From contig NC_090280.1 of assembly GCF_037392515.1 (NCBI RefSeq), positions 29,269,118-29,333,117 on the forward strand: 64,000 nucleotides of DNA. Reading direction: 5' to 3'. Made by a program: the position numbers and the translations under genes. Under the pieces are notes generated by a model. That model was not told where the DNA came from and did no database searches. It was given only the letters and a program-made list of their open reading frames with translations. The stretch is from Haliotis asinina. Lineage: Eukaryota; Mollusca; Gastropoda; Lepetellida; Haliotidae. Positions 20,575 to 30,322 of the stretch are shown piece after piece (within the stretch, counting starts at the first letter, position 1; every line of letters starts with the position of its first letter).

Positions 20575-21169
20575 CTATTTTTTTATTTGTACAGTGTAAT
20601 GTTAATCTAGCTTTGCAATAATTTTTTGATAGACAAAAAGTACTCATTGCGTAGCAGAACATATCTATCACAGATAAAGAAAACGTGGTATTCATATCAC
20701 AGTGCAAGCAAATCGATTCTATGTCGGATTTATCACTGACTTTTTTATGTTCTTGGTTAACCCTGAAATCATGAAGAGATATACGAACGAAATTAACATA
20801 TCGATTTAGTTAAGTTTCTATTTTCAAGTTTATGTATATATGTTTCACATTGGGATAGGTTTTTATTACTAAAATAGTGTGATATATATGATGATGATTC
20901 AATATTCTGCTGTCAGGATTGGATGTACATATCGATCATAACGTGAAACATTCATTCTTAACAACTTAATTCAATATTTTATAACTTTTATCCGTGTTGT
21001 TATGAATAAACAGTATCGTTCGGTTTCTCCAAGAATAGCTTTGTTTGCTGCATATATTTACCCACTCCTGGAAATCATTTGAAGAAGTTTGTTTGTACTT
21101 TTTCTATAACTTCCTTTCACTTTGTGCTATCTTTACATTCCCCCAACATCGTTGCTTCAATTAACTGAT

Positions 21170-24100
21170 CTTCAAGCACTTTACGACCAACTTCCAAAGC
21201 CCTGCATCATTATGGGTGATCTGAATGGTCATAACCCACTATGGGGTAGTGTGCATACAAGCAATATAGGAGAGGTTACTTGAAGAGTTCATTTCAAATA
21301 ATGATTTATGCATCTATAACGATGGCTCTCACACTTATCTACATCCTGGGAATGGTACTTATTCTAGTCTTGATTTATATGTCACTGACTCAATCCTCCT
21401 GAATGAATTTGAATGGTCCGTCCATGACGACCTTTGTGGAAGTGATCACTTTCCTACATTTCTAACACCTGTAACCCCTTCTGACGTTCCTCCGTCATCC
21501 AGATGGAATTTTAAGAAGGCTAACAGGCCTTTATATGAAACTCTCTGTGCTGACAAACTTAAACCTGAACTTTTCACTGATGTTGCTGACGCTATAAAGT
21601 GTTTTACTGATGAGGTGAACAACATAGCCAATGGGTGTATCCCTAAGTCCTCCGCAACTCCACATATTAGAAAACCGTGGTTCAACGATGATTGCAAACA
21701 AGCTCGGAAGGCACGGAAAAAAGCTGAATATTATTTCCGCCGCCATCCTACGGTCCACAATTTGAACAAATATAAAATTCTTAATGCTAAAGCTCGGCGT
21801 ACCTTTAAGCAAAGAAAACGCCATTCTTGGCGAACGTATGTATCAAAGATCAGTGCACGTACGCCGATATCAAAAGTATGGAACATGATTCAGAAAATCA
21901 AGGGTAAGGGCACTAAATCCAGCATTCAACACCTTCAGGATGGTGATCAGCTACTGACTAACAAATCCGATATTGCAAATAAACTGGGTGAAACCCTCGC
22001 CAAACACTCTTCTACAAATTATGTGCCTGAATTTCAGAAATATAAAAATCAGCAAGAAAAGAAAGCTATAAATTTCAGTTCAAATAATGATGAAGATTAT
22101 AATGAAATATTTTCTATTCATGAGCTTCATACTGCTCTTGAACAAGCTCATGATACTGCTTAAGGACCTGATCATATACATTATCAACTCCTGAAACACT
22201 TACCAGAATCTTGTTTAGAAATCCTTTTAAATATATTTGATGACATCTGGACTTCGGGAAAATTTCAGTCTTCATGGCGAGATGCTATAGTAGTCCCAAT
22301 CCCTAAACCTGGACGTGATCATACTGATCCTTCAAATTATCGACCAATTTCTCTCAAAAGCTGTGTTTGCAAAACCATGGAACGAATGATAAACAATAGA
22401 CTAGTTTGGTACTTAGAGACCGATAACCTCATAACAGATATTCAGAGTGGTTTTCGTAAAAACAGAAGTACCATTGATCACTTAGTGCGTTTAGAATCAT
22501 TTGTCAAAAACGCTATAATTAATAAACAACATGCAGTCTCTATATTTTTTGATTTAGAAAAAGCCTATGACACTACATGGAAATATGGCATTTTGAAAGA
22601 TTTGCATGACTTTGGACTGCGAGGCCGTTTGCCTCAATATATTTCCAACTTTTTAAATGACAGACAATTTCAAGTCCGAGTGGGTTCTACCTTGTCTGAT
22701 CATTATAGTCAGGATCAGAGTGTCCCACAAGGCAGTATTTTATCTGTCACTTTATTTAGCATTAAAATCAACTGTTTATCTAAGGTTTTAAATGATTCAA
22801 TTGATGGATCACTTTTGAGGATGATTTAATATTTCTTGTCGCGGTAAAAATATGCATACTATTGAAAGACAACTGCAATTGTGTTTAAACAAAATTAACA
22901 AGTGGTGTCTTGAAAACGGTTTTAAATTTTCTAAATCGAAAACTAATTGTATACATTTTTGTAGAAGATATAAACTGCATAAGGACCCTGAACTATTTCT
23001 CAGTGGCACTCCCATCAAAGTGGTAAAGGAAGCTAAGTTCTTAGGTATAATTTTTGACTCCCATTTAACCTTTTTACCACATATTAAGTCCCTTGAAACT
23101 AAATGCCTGAAGGCCCTTGACTTGTTGAAAGTCATTTCTAATTGTAAGTGGGGAGGGGATCAAGCTACCTTCCTGCAACTTTATCGATCATTGATCAAAA
23201 CTTGATTACGGCTGCATCGTCTATGGTGGAGCCTGCAAAAGCAACCTGAAACTTTTAGATTCTGTCCATCACAATCAAGGTCTAAGACTTAGTCTTGGTT
23301 CATTTCGAACTTCACCCGTCGACACAATGTACGTTGAGGCTGATGAACCATCTCTTAAACAACGCCGTATAAAATTAGCTTTACAGTATATAACCAAATT
23401 ATATTCCAACGAGTCAAACCCTGCATTTAACTGTGTCTTTAAACCTCTGTATGAGGATTTGTATAACAAGAAGTTTTCCCTTGTTCCGCCTCTTGGACTA
23501 AGAGTGAAACCTTTCCTTTCTGCTGCTGGTATAGCGCTAGACAACATAGCTCCCTCCCGTCTGATTTACTCTCCTCCTTGGCAGTTGGTTAAGCCACAAG
23601 TAGACCTTACACTGACTACATTTAAAAAATCAGAAACTAATGAAATACAATATAAACAAGAATATAATCAACTAAAAATAAATATTGCAATTACAAATCC
23701 TTATTCACAGACGGATCCAAGGACGGTGGCGCAGTGGCTTGTGCTACTGTCATTGGATCTAAAACAATATCTTTTAGATTACCCGATAGCAGTTTAATTT
23801 TCACGGCTGAAGCAAACGTCATATTGACGGCTCTTAAATATATTCAAAGACACCCGAAACATCAACAATTTATAATCTATTCAGACTCTCTTTCTTGCCT
23901 TGAGGCGATTAAAAACGTATCATGTAAACATCCACTTTTAATAGAAATTATTGAATTATGTAATGATCTTGTTACTGGCCAGTGTGACATCGTCTTTTGT
24001 TGGTTACCCAGCCACGTTGGTATTACTGGGAACACAATAGCCGATCGTGCTGCGAAGGTAGCACTGAACAAATCTGTGACACCACTTCTTATCCCCTACT

Positions 24101-24498
24101 CTGATTATAAAGCTGTTATCAGATCTTATATCCGGGATATCATGCAGAAGAGATGGGACACTCAAGTAGGTATCAATACATTACATGCGGTAAAACCCTA
24201 TGTTGGTTACACCTACTTGGGTTGTCAGTCCAGATTTGAGGAGGTCATCATCCGACGATGCCGTATTGGCCACAACAAGTATAGACATCAATACCTATTG
24301 AAAGGTGAAGATCCTCCGTTTTGTATCCCTTGTGATGAACGAGTCACAGTCAAGCATCTCTTGCTTGACTGTGTTGAGTACTCCATCACAAGGGATAAAT
24401 ATTTTACATCACGAACTTTGCAGGATCTTTTTATTAATCATAGTTCTCATTTAATTATTGCTTTTTTAAAAGACTTAGATTTGTTGTCTGAGATCTAA
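21170..24498 (+). pseudogene. LINE-1 copy B ORF2 (endonuclease end, RT, RNase H)
   Basis: Consecutive frames: 21,615-22,163 (linker, FNDDCKQARKARKKAEYYFRR), 22,377-22,829 (RT with MERMINNRLVWYLETDN and DLEKAYDTTWKYG), 22,852-23,205, 23,327-23,797 and 23,734-24,498 (RNase H IIYSDSLSCLEAIKN, WLPSHVGITGNTIADRAAK, then CIPCDERVTVKHLLLDC). Breaks: TAA near 22,160; a deletion around the catalytic FVDD near 22,815-22,830; a frameshift near 23,200; one near 23,750. RNase H itself is intact. The copy cannot code for active ORF2 protein. Confidence 0.9.
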
Positions 24499-24964
24499 AT
24501 TGAGGGTTAAAGTACAGTAAAATTATTGTCCTCCCGAGAGGGTACGTAAGTCCCATAACATTCGAAGTAAATTAAAGCTCTCCACTGTTTTACTCGTAGC
24601 ATACGTGTAGTTTTAATATATGGCTAGATATGACGAAATTGCTAACGGCTGAAGGGATGATGTAAATCCAGCTAGGGTCCATGCAGGTAGCAAAAGTACT
24701 GTAAGTCCCCATGGTCCCTAGTATGGTGATCTACCTTCAGTTGTTGGCAATCTATAGCCCGTTTTTATATTGTAGTGTTCTCAGTAATTAAACTGTTTTA
24801 GATATCATTACTAGATTTAAATGAATGTCTGTGATATACTAGTGGTTTTGCTGTTCTTTGTCAACAGATTGTTTCAAGTATTATTGATATATATCATGTT
24901 TTTGTATTGTTCTCGTCACAATATGACTGTGATACTGCCGATAAATTTTAACTCACTCACTCAC
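24499..24964 (+). other. LINE-1 copy B 3' UTR with terminal stem-loop and (ACTC)n tail
   Basis: Contains the shared gagagggtacgtaagtccc and gtccccatggtccctagtat blocks, then a stem-loop region (cgtcacaatatgactgtgatactgccgata) and actcactcactcac. It ends precisely at the target duplication. Confidence 0.8.
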
Positions 24965-24966
24965 TA

Positions 24967-26002
24967 TAACTTCCTGGTATTTTACACCCCAGATTTGTAA
25001 CCCATATGTGAGAAGAGGAGATATTTTGGAATCAAATATTTTACACGCAGTTTGAAAATCAATATGTTTGTTGCAAGTAAACAATGATAAGACTGGTCCC
25101 ATTGCTTTCCGTCCCTGAATTGCCAAAGTTTCACATGCCTTTGTCCATATCAATCTTCAGGAAAACATAATACCCAGGTAATTGTAATAAGTCACAATTT
25201 CGAGATTTATATTATTATAAGACCATTTTTCAAGTCTGGAAAGTATACCTCCATTTCTGAAGACAATGATTTTTGATTTGTTTATGTTTACACTTAGTCC
25301 CCATTTCGAGCAATACTCAGGTAAGACATCCAATTGCCTTTGCAGACCAACAGTGAAGAAGGAAAACAACAACATCATCTGCAAATAACAACAACATTAA
25401 ATCGTCAATACTCTGGTTAACAAATATACCATAATTGCTGGCCTCACACATTTCGTGCACAAGTTCATTGATAAAGAATATAAATAATACAGGACTTAGA
25501 ATACAACCTTGTTTAACTCCAGCTGATGTACTGAACGCTGGTGTCTTATGATTATCGACTTTGACCGCTGCTTTAACGACATTATACATGTTTCTTAAGA
25601 CATTATAGCTTTTACCATTATAGCTTTTTACAAGCAGATATAACAATTTTCTTCTGTCAACGAGGTCAAAGACCTTTTAAAAATCTATAAATGCACCATA
25701 AAATCTACCTTTGTGCTTATTCAGATATTAGTACATAAGGCCTGTAAAGTAAATATTTGGTCTGCAGTGGAATACTCTGGGCGAAACCCAGCTTGAGATT
25801 CAGCAATGAGTTTATTAAAATGCAACCAGATTCTTATACTTTTTTCTATAATTAATGTAAAAGTCTTTTCACAACAGGTCAAGAGATATATGCCTCTGTA
25901 GTTGTTTGGATTATTTCTTGGCCATGATTTAAATAACGGGATTATCATACCAGTATTCCAGCTATCTGAAAATACACCACTATCCAAGACTTTATGGAGC
26001 AA
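24967..26002 (-). pseudogene. LINE-2 copy G reverse transcriptase fragments
   Basis: Minus frames 26,002-25,721 (NTGMIIPLFKSWPRNNPNNY), 25,646-25,317 (GVKQGCILSPVLFIFFINEL, LLLFADDVVVF) and 25,384-25,157 (NINKSKIIVFRNGGILS) form one RT interrupted by frameshifts; 25,153-24,976 has the following PLLTYGLQIWG motif. This is the same protein as in copy F. It stops at the LINE-1 copy B insertion. Confidence 0.85.
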
Positions 26003-26971
26003 TAAGAGTAGAAAAGGTAAGAGATATGAACTACTCAGCTTTAAAAAATCAGGTGGTATACCATCATCACCAGGGGGCTTTACCTGGTTTCAAGTCCCGA
26101 ACATTGTTAAGTAACTCTTTTTCTGAGATATTACACTAATCAGTATGTCATTAGTAAGGTCTATTGGGGAATTATCACAAAATTCACAAGTGTGGTTATC
26201 AACAAAACTATACACTTCATCATCGAACGAATTATTCTGTTGTTTTTTTCTTTGGGTTCATACGTCTGGTGTGATGTTACCCGTTCCTTTGTCTGATAAA
26301 AATCGACGTTTCACTGTTCTCCAGAAGAGTCTACAATCACCTTCCAGAGGCGACATTTGAGATCTCATCTGCAAGTACTTTATCGTATTGGTCTTTCCTC
26401 AGCTTGCAGTAACGTTTAAAGTTTGCTTTAGCTTGCAAATAATTTGTTAGGTCATTTTTGCAATGATACTTTCTAAGTTTAGTGAGATATTTATACTTCT
26501 CTGATTTCAGAAACTTGCACTCATTGGTTACTACTTTTTTCTTTAAAATTGTTTGTATTATAGCTCACAGCGACATTAACATAAGTGTCTAGGGATCAAA
26601 CAAATTCCTCCTTACATGTATCTATAATATCATCAGAAACCACCGCCTAAAATTGTTCATAGCTAGTATCATTCATTCTAAAGCGAGGTACTCGAACCAT
26701 CGGTATGTCATTATGGACATTTGTACATTGCTGTGTAGAGAAAATATTAGTAAAGGTGGTTGGTGGTGGTTGGTGATCTGATTCTGTCCTTGTGAGGACT
26801 GACATATCCTCCATATTAGGAAATAAACAAGTACTGAAGATAACATAGTCTACTATACTGGTTCCAGTGTTAGAAATATATGTCCAGTTAGCCCATTGGC
26901 GATATGCATGTGCATGGTTTTACAAAGAGTGAGCATCTCAAGACCATGTCGTTGATAAGTTTGTCATAACT

Positions 26972-27283
26972 CTAGAAGGCAGTACAACCCTCACTTTGTG
27001 CATTGTCCATGAAAGGGAAGAGTTGTGATCTAAGCCATCTCACCTTCTCCGTGAAATCTTCTGAGATGCGAAAGTTTATATCATCTTTCAGGAGAGATTT
27101 TCGAGCCTGTAGGATGTTACTTTCATCCTTGTAAGAGGTAAACTTTACAAGGGCAGGGTGAATGGCTGTTTTTGCTTTCAGTCGATGTGTCCGCTGCATC
27201 GGTACAGTATCGGCGTTTTCTAGTTTAAGGATATCGTAAAAGAAGTTTCTCACTTTGGCTTCACTATCCTCCCACGATTCCAA
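26972..27283 (-). pseudogene. LINE-2 ORF1, L1-ORF1-like RRM/C-terminal domain (unit 1)
   Basis: 103 codons: ESWEDSEAKVRNFFYDIL, RTHRLKAKTAIHPALVKFTS, YKDESNILQARKSLL and INFRISEDFTEKVRWLRSQL. This pattern (RAHR..., IIVKF, ILQARK, I.EDF...V...R) is that of L1-type ORF1 RNA-binding proteins. Just upstream (27,300-27,480, another frame) is a Lys/Glu-rich coiled-coil-like stretch, as expected for a trimeric ORF1p. The ORF1 is broken by an early stop and a frameshift. An identical copy lies in unit 2. Confidence 0.75.
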
Positions 27284-27433
27284 GAAATATCAGATTTGAT
27301 CTACGTGACTGTGCCTCGATGTTGTCAGTTTTAATTTCTAAATCAAACAATTTCTGTTTGCAATCCTACTTTTCTGCCTTTAGGTCAACTAATTTATCCC
27401 CAAAGTCTTCAGAAAGTCTATCAAACTTTGAGT

Positions 27434-27685
27434 TCATAGATGATTTCTCATCCTGAATTGTTTTCTTTGCAATGGCAGCCATATTAGTCCGGTCGGACTG
27501 TGCCTGTTCACTCCCACCCGATAAACATTCGCCCGCCACGTTTTTGTTGTCAATGTTGTTTGTAATCCGTTATTATTGGAGTCACTATTATAGTACCGAC
27601 CACCAGTTCTGGGTCCAGGGTTGCTTTCAAAGTCACCCGACACGACAACAAGCATACACAAGTCCACAAACAATGATGTACCCAT
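27434..27685 (-). CDS. LINE-2 ORF1 N-terminus with 2A-type ribosome-skipping motif (unit 1)
   Basis: The frame starts MGTSLFVDLCMLVVVSGD with a short hydrophobic run and continues to GDFESNPGP (27,637-27,611), matching the 2A consensus DxExNPGP. Skipping would occur between Gly24 and Pro25. N-terminal 2A-like sequences, some doubling as signal sequences, are known in APE-type LINEs of sea urchin, molluscs and other animals. The remaining codons (RTGGRYYNSDSNNNG...) lead into Ser/Thr-rich sequence and then a stop, so the full ORF1 is broken downstream. Confidence 0.7.
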   Translation of the reverse strand: MGTSLFVDLCMLVVVSGDFESNPGPRTGGRYYNSDSNNNGLQTTLTTKTWRANVYRVGVNRHSPTGLIWLPLQRKQFRMRNHL

Positions 27686-27819
27686 CTCGAGACACGGCGT
27701 TAGCGTAATAACGGGGATGTTCCAGCCACTTTGTTTTCAATCTTTGACAAAAAGGATCGAATGGTGGCCCTCCAAACATCAGACATGAAAGATCAAAGTG
27801 TGCTGTATGTACATCGACA

Positions 27820-28522
27820 AATGCTCCCAAATCGGTGAAGGCATGTTACTGTAACACCCAAGTTGAGACCCACATTATCAACCCGCTCAGGCATAAAAAC
27901 AATATGTTAATGGTAAATTTACTAACATATCAAAATCCCCTTCTGATACATTCAGTTGCAACTTTGTTAAAACATATATTTATTGCTAGATAATTATTTT
28001 AATTTGTGTTCACGTGACATTACAAACGCAGTATATCTCAACTGCAAATTGGTCCATAAGCCCGTATATTACCGAATAAAAATGTCTGTCTGTCAAAATG
28101 GACACAGTGTATCTACCTGCTCAATGTCTGTTATGTGTGTTCATTGTGGTGAGAAGACACACACAACAGAACATTGTGACAGTGATTTTAAAAAATGCAC
28201 GAACTGCTCAGGCGACCATTCATCTTCTCCGAAACAATGACCAATTAGGAAAGAGCAAATGGCGATAAACAAGCTAAAGTTTTCCCAAAATATTTCTTTT
28301 TCTGAGGCAAAAAAAATCTGGTGAAGAGATCTGACCTTCCAGAAAGTTATGTTACAGTAGCAAAATCATCACCTGAATCCAGCTCGAAAATAACAAAATC
28401 ATCCACAGGATGCCAAACTACCTTGACTTGGGTCAGTTCCGACTGTCCACAGCTTCTGTACCTTCCTATATCATCCCAGACTGAGGAATCACTTATTAGT
28501 TCCTCAAAGTATTTTTCTGGTC
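27820..28522 (+). pseudogene. LINE-1 copy C ORF1 fragment (unit 1)
   Basis: Homology to ORF1 begins near 27,826 (SVKA...-like, then NPLR), is interrupted by about 190 bp of unrelated AT-rich DNA (27,899-28,090), and resumes at the knuckles (CAHCGEKTHTTEHC-like, KCTNCSGDHSSSPKQ). It continues to SSSKYFSG and is cut at the duplication junction. Confidence 0.75.
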
Positions 28523-29474
28523 AGAGATATGAACTACTCAGCTTTAAAAAATCAGGTGGTATACCATCATCACCAGGGGGCTTTACCTGGTTTCAAGTCC
28601 CGAACATTGTTAAGTAACTCTTTTTCTGAGATATTACACTAATCAGTATGTCATTAGTAAGGTCTATTGGGGAATTATCACAAAATTCACAAGTGTGGTT
28701 ATCAACAAAACTATACACTTCATCATCGAACGAATTATTCTGTTGTTTTTTTCTTTGGGTTCATACGTCTGGTGTGATGTTACCCGTTCCTTTGTCTGAT
28801 AAAAATCGACGTTTCACTGTTCTCCAGAAGAGTCTACAATCACCTTCCAGAGGCGACATTTGAGATCTCATCTGCAAGTACTTTATCGTATTGGTCTTTC
28901 CTCAGCTTGCAGTAACGTTTAAAGTTTGCTTTAGCTTGCAAATAATTTGTTAGGTCATTTTTGCAATGATACTTTCTAAGTTTAGTGAGATATTTATACT
29001 TCTCTGATTTCAGAAACTTGCACTCATTGGTTACTACTTTTTTCTTTAAAATTGTTTGCATTATAGCTCACAGCGACATTAACATACGTGTCTAGGGATC
29101 AAACAAATTCCTCCTTACATGTATCTATAATATCATCAGAAACCACCGCCTAAAATTGTTCATAGCTAGTATCATTCATTCTAAAGCGAGGTACTCGAAC
29201 CATCGGTATGTCATTATGGACATTTGTACATTGCTGTGTAGAGAAAATATTAGTAAAGGTGGTTGGTGGTGGTTGGTGATCTGATTCTGTCCTTGTGAGG
29301 ACTGACATATCCTCCATATTAGGAAATAAACAAGTACTGAAGATAACATAGTCTACTATACTGGTTCCAGTGTTAGAAATATATGTCCAGTTAGCCCATT
29401 GGCGATATGCATGTGCATGGTTTTACAAAGAGTGAGCATCTCAAGACCATGTCGTTGATAAGTTTGTCATAACT

Positions 29475-29786
29475 CTAGAAGGCAGTACAACCCTCACTTT
29501 GTGCATTGTCCATGAAAGGGAAGAGTTGTGATCTAAGCCATCTCACCTTCTCCGTGAAATCTTCTGAGATGCGAAAGTTTATATCATCTTTCAGGAGAGA
29601 TTTTCGAGCCTGTAGGATGTTACTTTCATCCTTGTAAGAGGTAAACTTTACAAGGGCAGGGTGAATGGCTGTTTTTGCTTTCAGTCGATGTGTCCGCTGC
29701 ATCGGTACAGTATCGGCGTTTTCTAGTTTAAGGATATCGTAAAAGAAGTTTCTCACTTTGGCTTCACTATCCTCCCACGATTCCAA
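29475..29786 (-). pseudogene. LINE-2 ORF1 domain (unit 2 copy)
   Basis: Same 103 codons as 26,972-27,283, carried by the second unit of the tandem duplication. No residue difference seen. Confidence 0.75.
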
Positions 29787-29936
29787 GAAATATCAGATTT
29801 GATCTACGTGACTGTGCCTCGATGTTGTCAGTTTTAATTTCTAAATCAAACAATTTCTGTTTGCAATCCTACTTTTCTGCCTTTAGGTCAACTAATTTAT
29901 CCCCAAAGTCTTCAGAAAGTCTATCAAACTTTGAGT

Positions 29937-30188
29937 TCATAGATGATTTCTCATCCTGAATTGTTTTCTTTGCAATGGCAGCCATATTAGTCCGGTCGGA
30001 CTGTGCCTGTTCACTCCCACCCGATAAACATTCGCCCGCCACGTTTTTGTTGTCAATGTTGTTTGTAATCCGTTATTATTGGAGTCACTATTATAGTACC
30101 GACCACCAGTTCTGGGTCCAGGGTTGCTTTCAAAGTCACCCGACACGACAACAAGCATACACAAGTCCACAAACAATGATGTACCCAT
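29937..30188 (-). CDS. LINE-2 ORF1 N-terminus with 2A-type motif (unit 2 copy)
   Basis: Duplicate of 27,434-27,685, with the GDFESNPGP motif at 30,140-30,114. No residue difference seen. Confidence 0.7.
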   Translation of the reverse strand: MGTSLFVDLCMLVVVSGDFESNPGPRTGGRYYNSDSNNNGLQTTLTTKTWRANVYRVGVNRHSPTGLIWLPLQRKQFRMRNHL

Positions 30189-30322
30189 CTCGAGACACGG
30201 CGTTAGCGTAATAACGGGGGTGTTCCAGCCACTTTGTTTTCAATCTTTGACAAAAAGGATCGAATGGTGGCCCTCCAAACATCAGACATGAAAGATCAAA
30301 GTGTGCTGTATGTACATCGACA

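Larger units (their letters stand above)
21116..24964 (+). mobile_element. LINE-1 copy B, 5'-truncated, inserted in LINE-2 copy G
   Basis: Begins inside the endonuclease domain (LTDLQALYDQLPKPCIIMGDLNG-like, 21,116 onward) and runs to the complete 3' UTR, the terminal stem-loop and (ACTC)n at 24,955-24,964. It is flanked by an 11-bp direct repeat TATAACTTCCT (21,105-21,115 and 24,965-24,975), a clear target-site duplication. ORF2 has several frameshifts and stops. Confidence 0.88.
20575..27815 (-). mobile_element. LINE-2 family copy G, split by LINE-1 copy B
   Basis: The minus-strand element begins near 27,815. Its ORF1 has an N-terminal 2A-type motif (27,685-27,434) and an L1-ORF1-like domain (27,283-26,972). 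A mostly deleted endonuclease and a linker (26,558-26,337) follow, then RT (26,002-24,953). It resumes beyond LINE-1 copy B at 21,115 down to about 20,575, where diverged matches to the C-terminal region of copy E (12,680-13,200) are seen. The target duplication TATAACTTCCT at 21,105-21,115 and 24,965-24,975 marks the interruption. The part left of 26,020 is single copy; the 5' part is duplicated. Confidence 0.7.
26020..28522. repeat. Tandem duplication, unit 1 (2503 bp)
   Basis: Starts agagatatgaactactcag and ends atttttctggtc. The next 2503 bp repeat it almost perfectly. I noticed three single-base differences (about 26,550/29,053; 26,586/29,089; 27,708/30,211). It holds the 5' half of LINE-2 copy G and the start of LINE-1 copy C. 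Confidence 0.93.

Noticed and set aside
27633-27830. 65-codon minus frame and 78-codon plus frame over the LINE-2 ORF1 start
   Set aside because: They are overlapping shadows; the frame with the 2A motif is the meaningful one.
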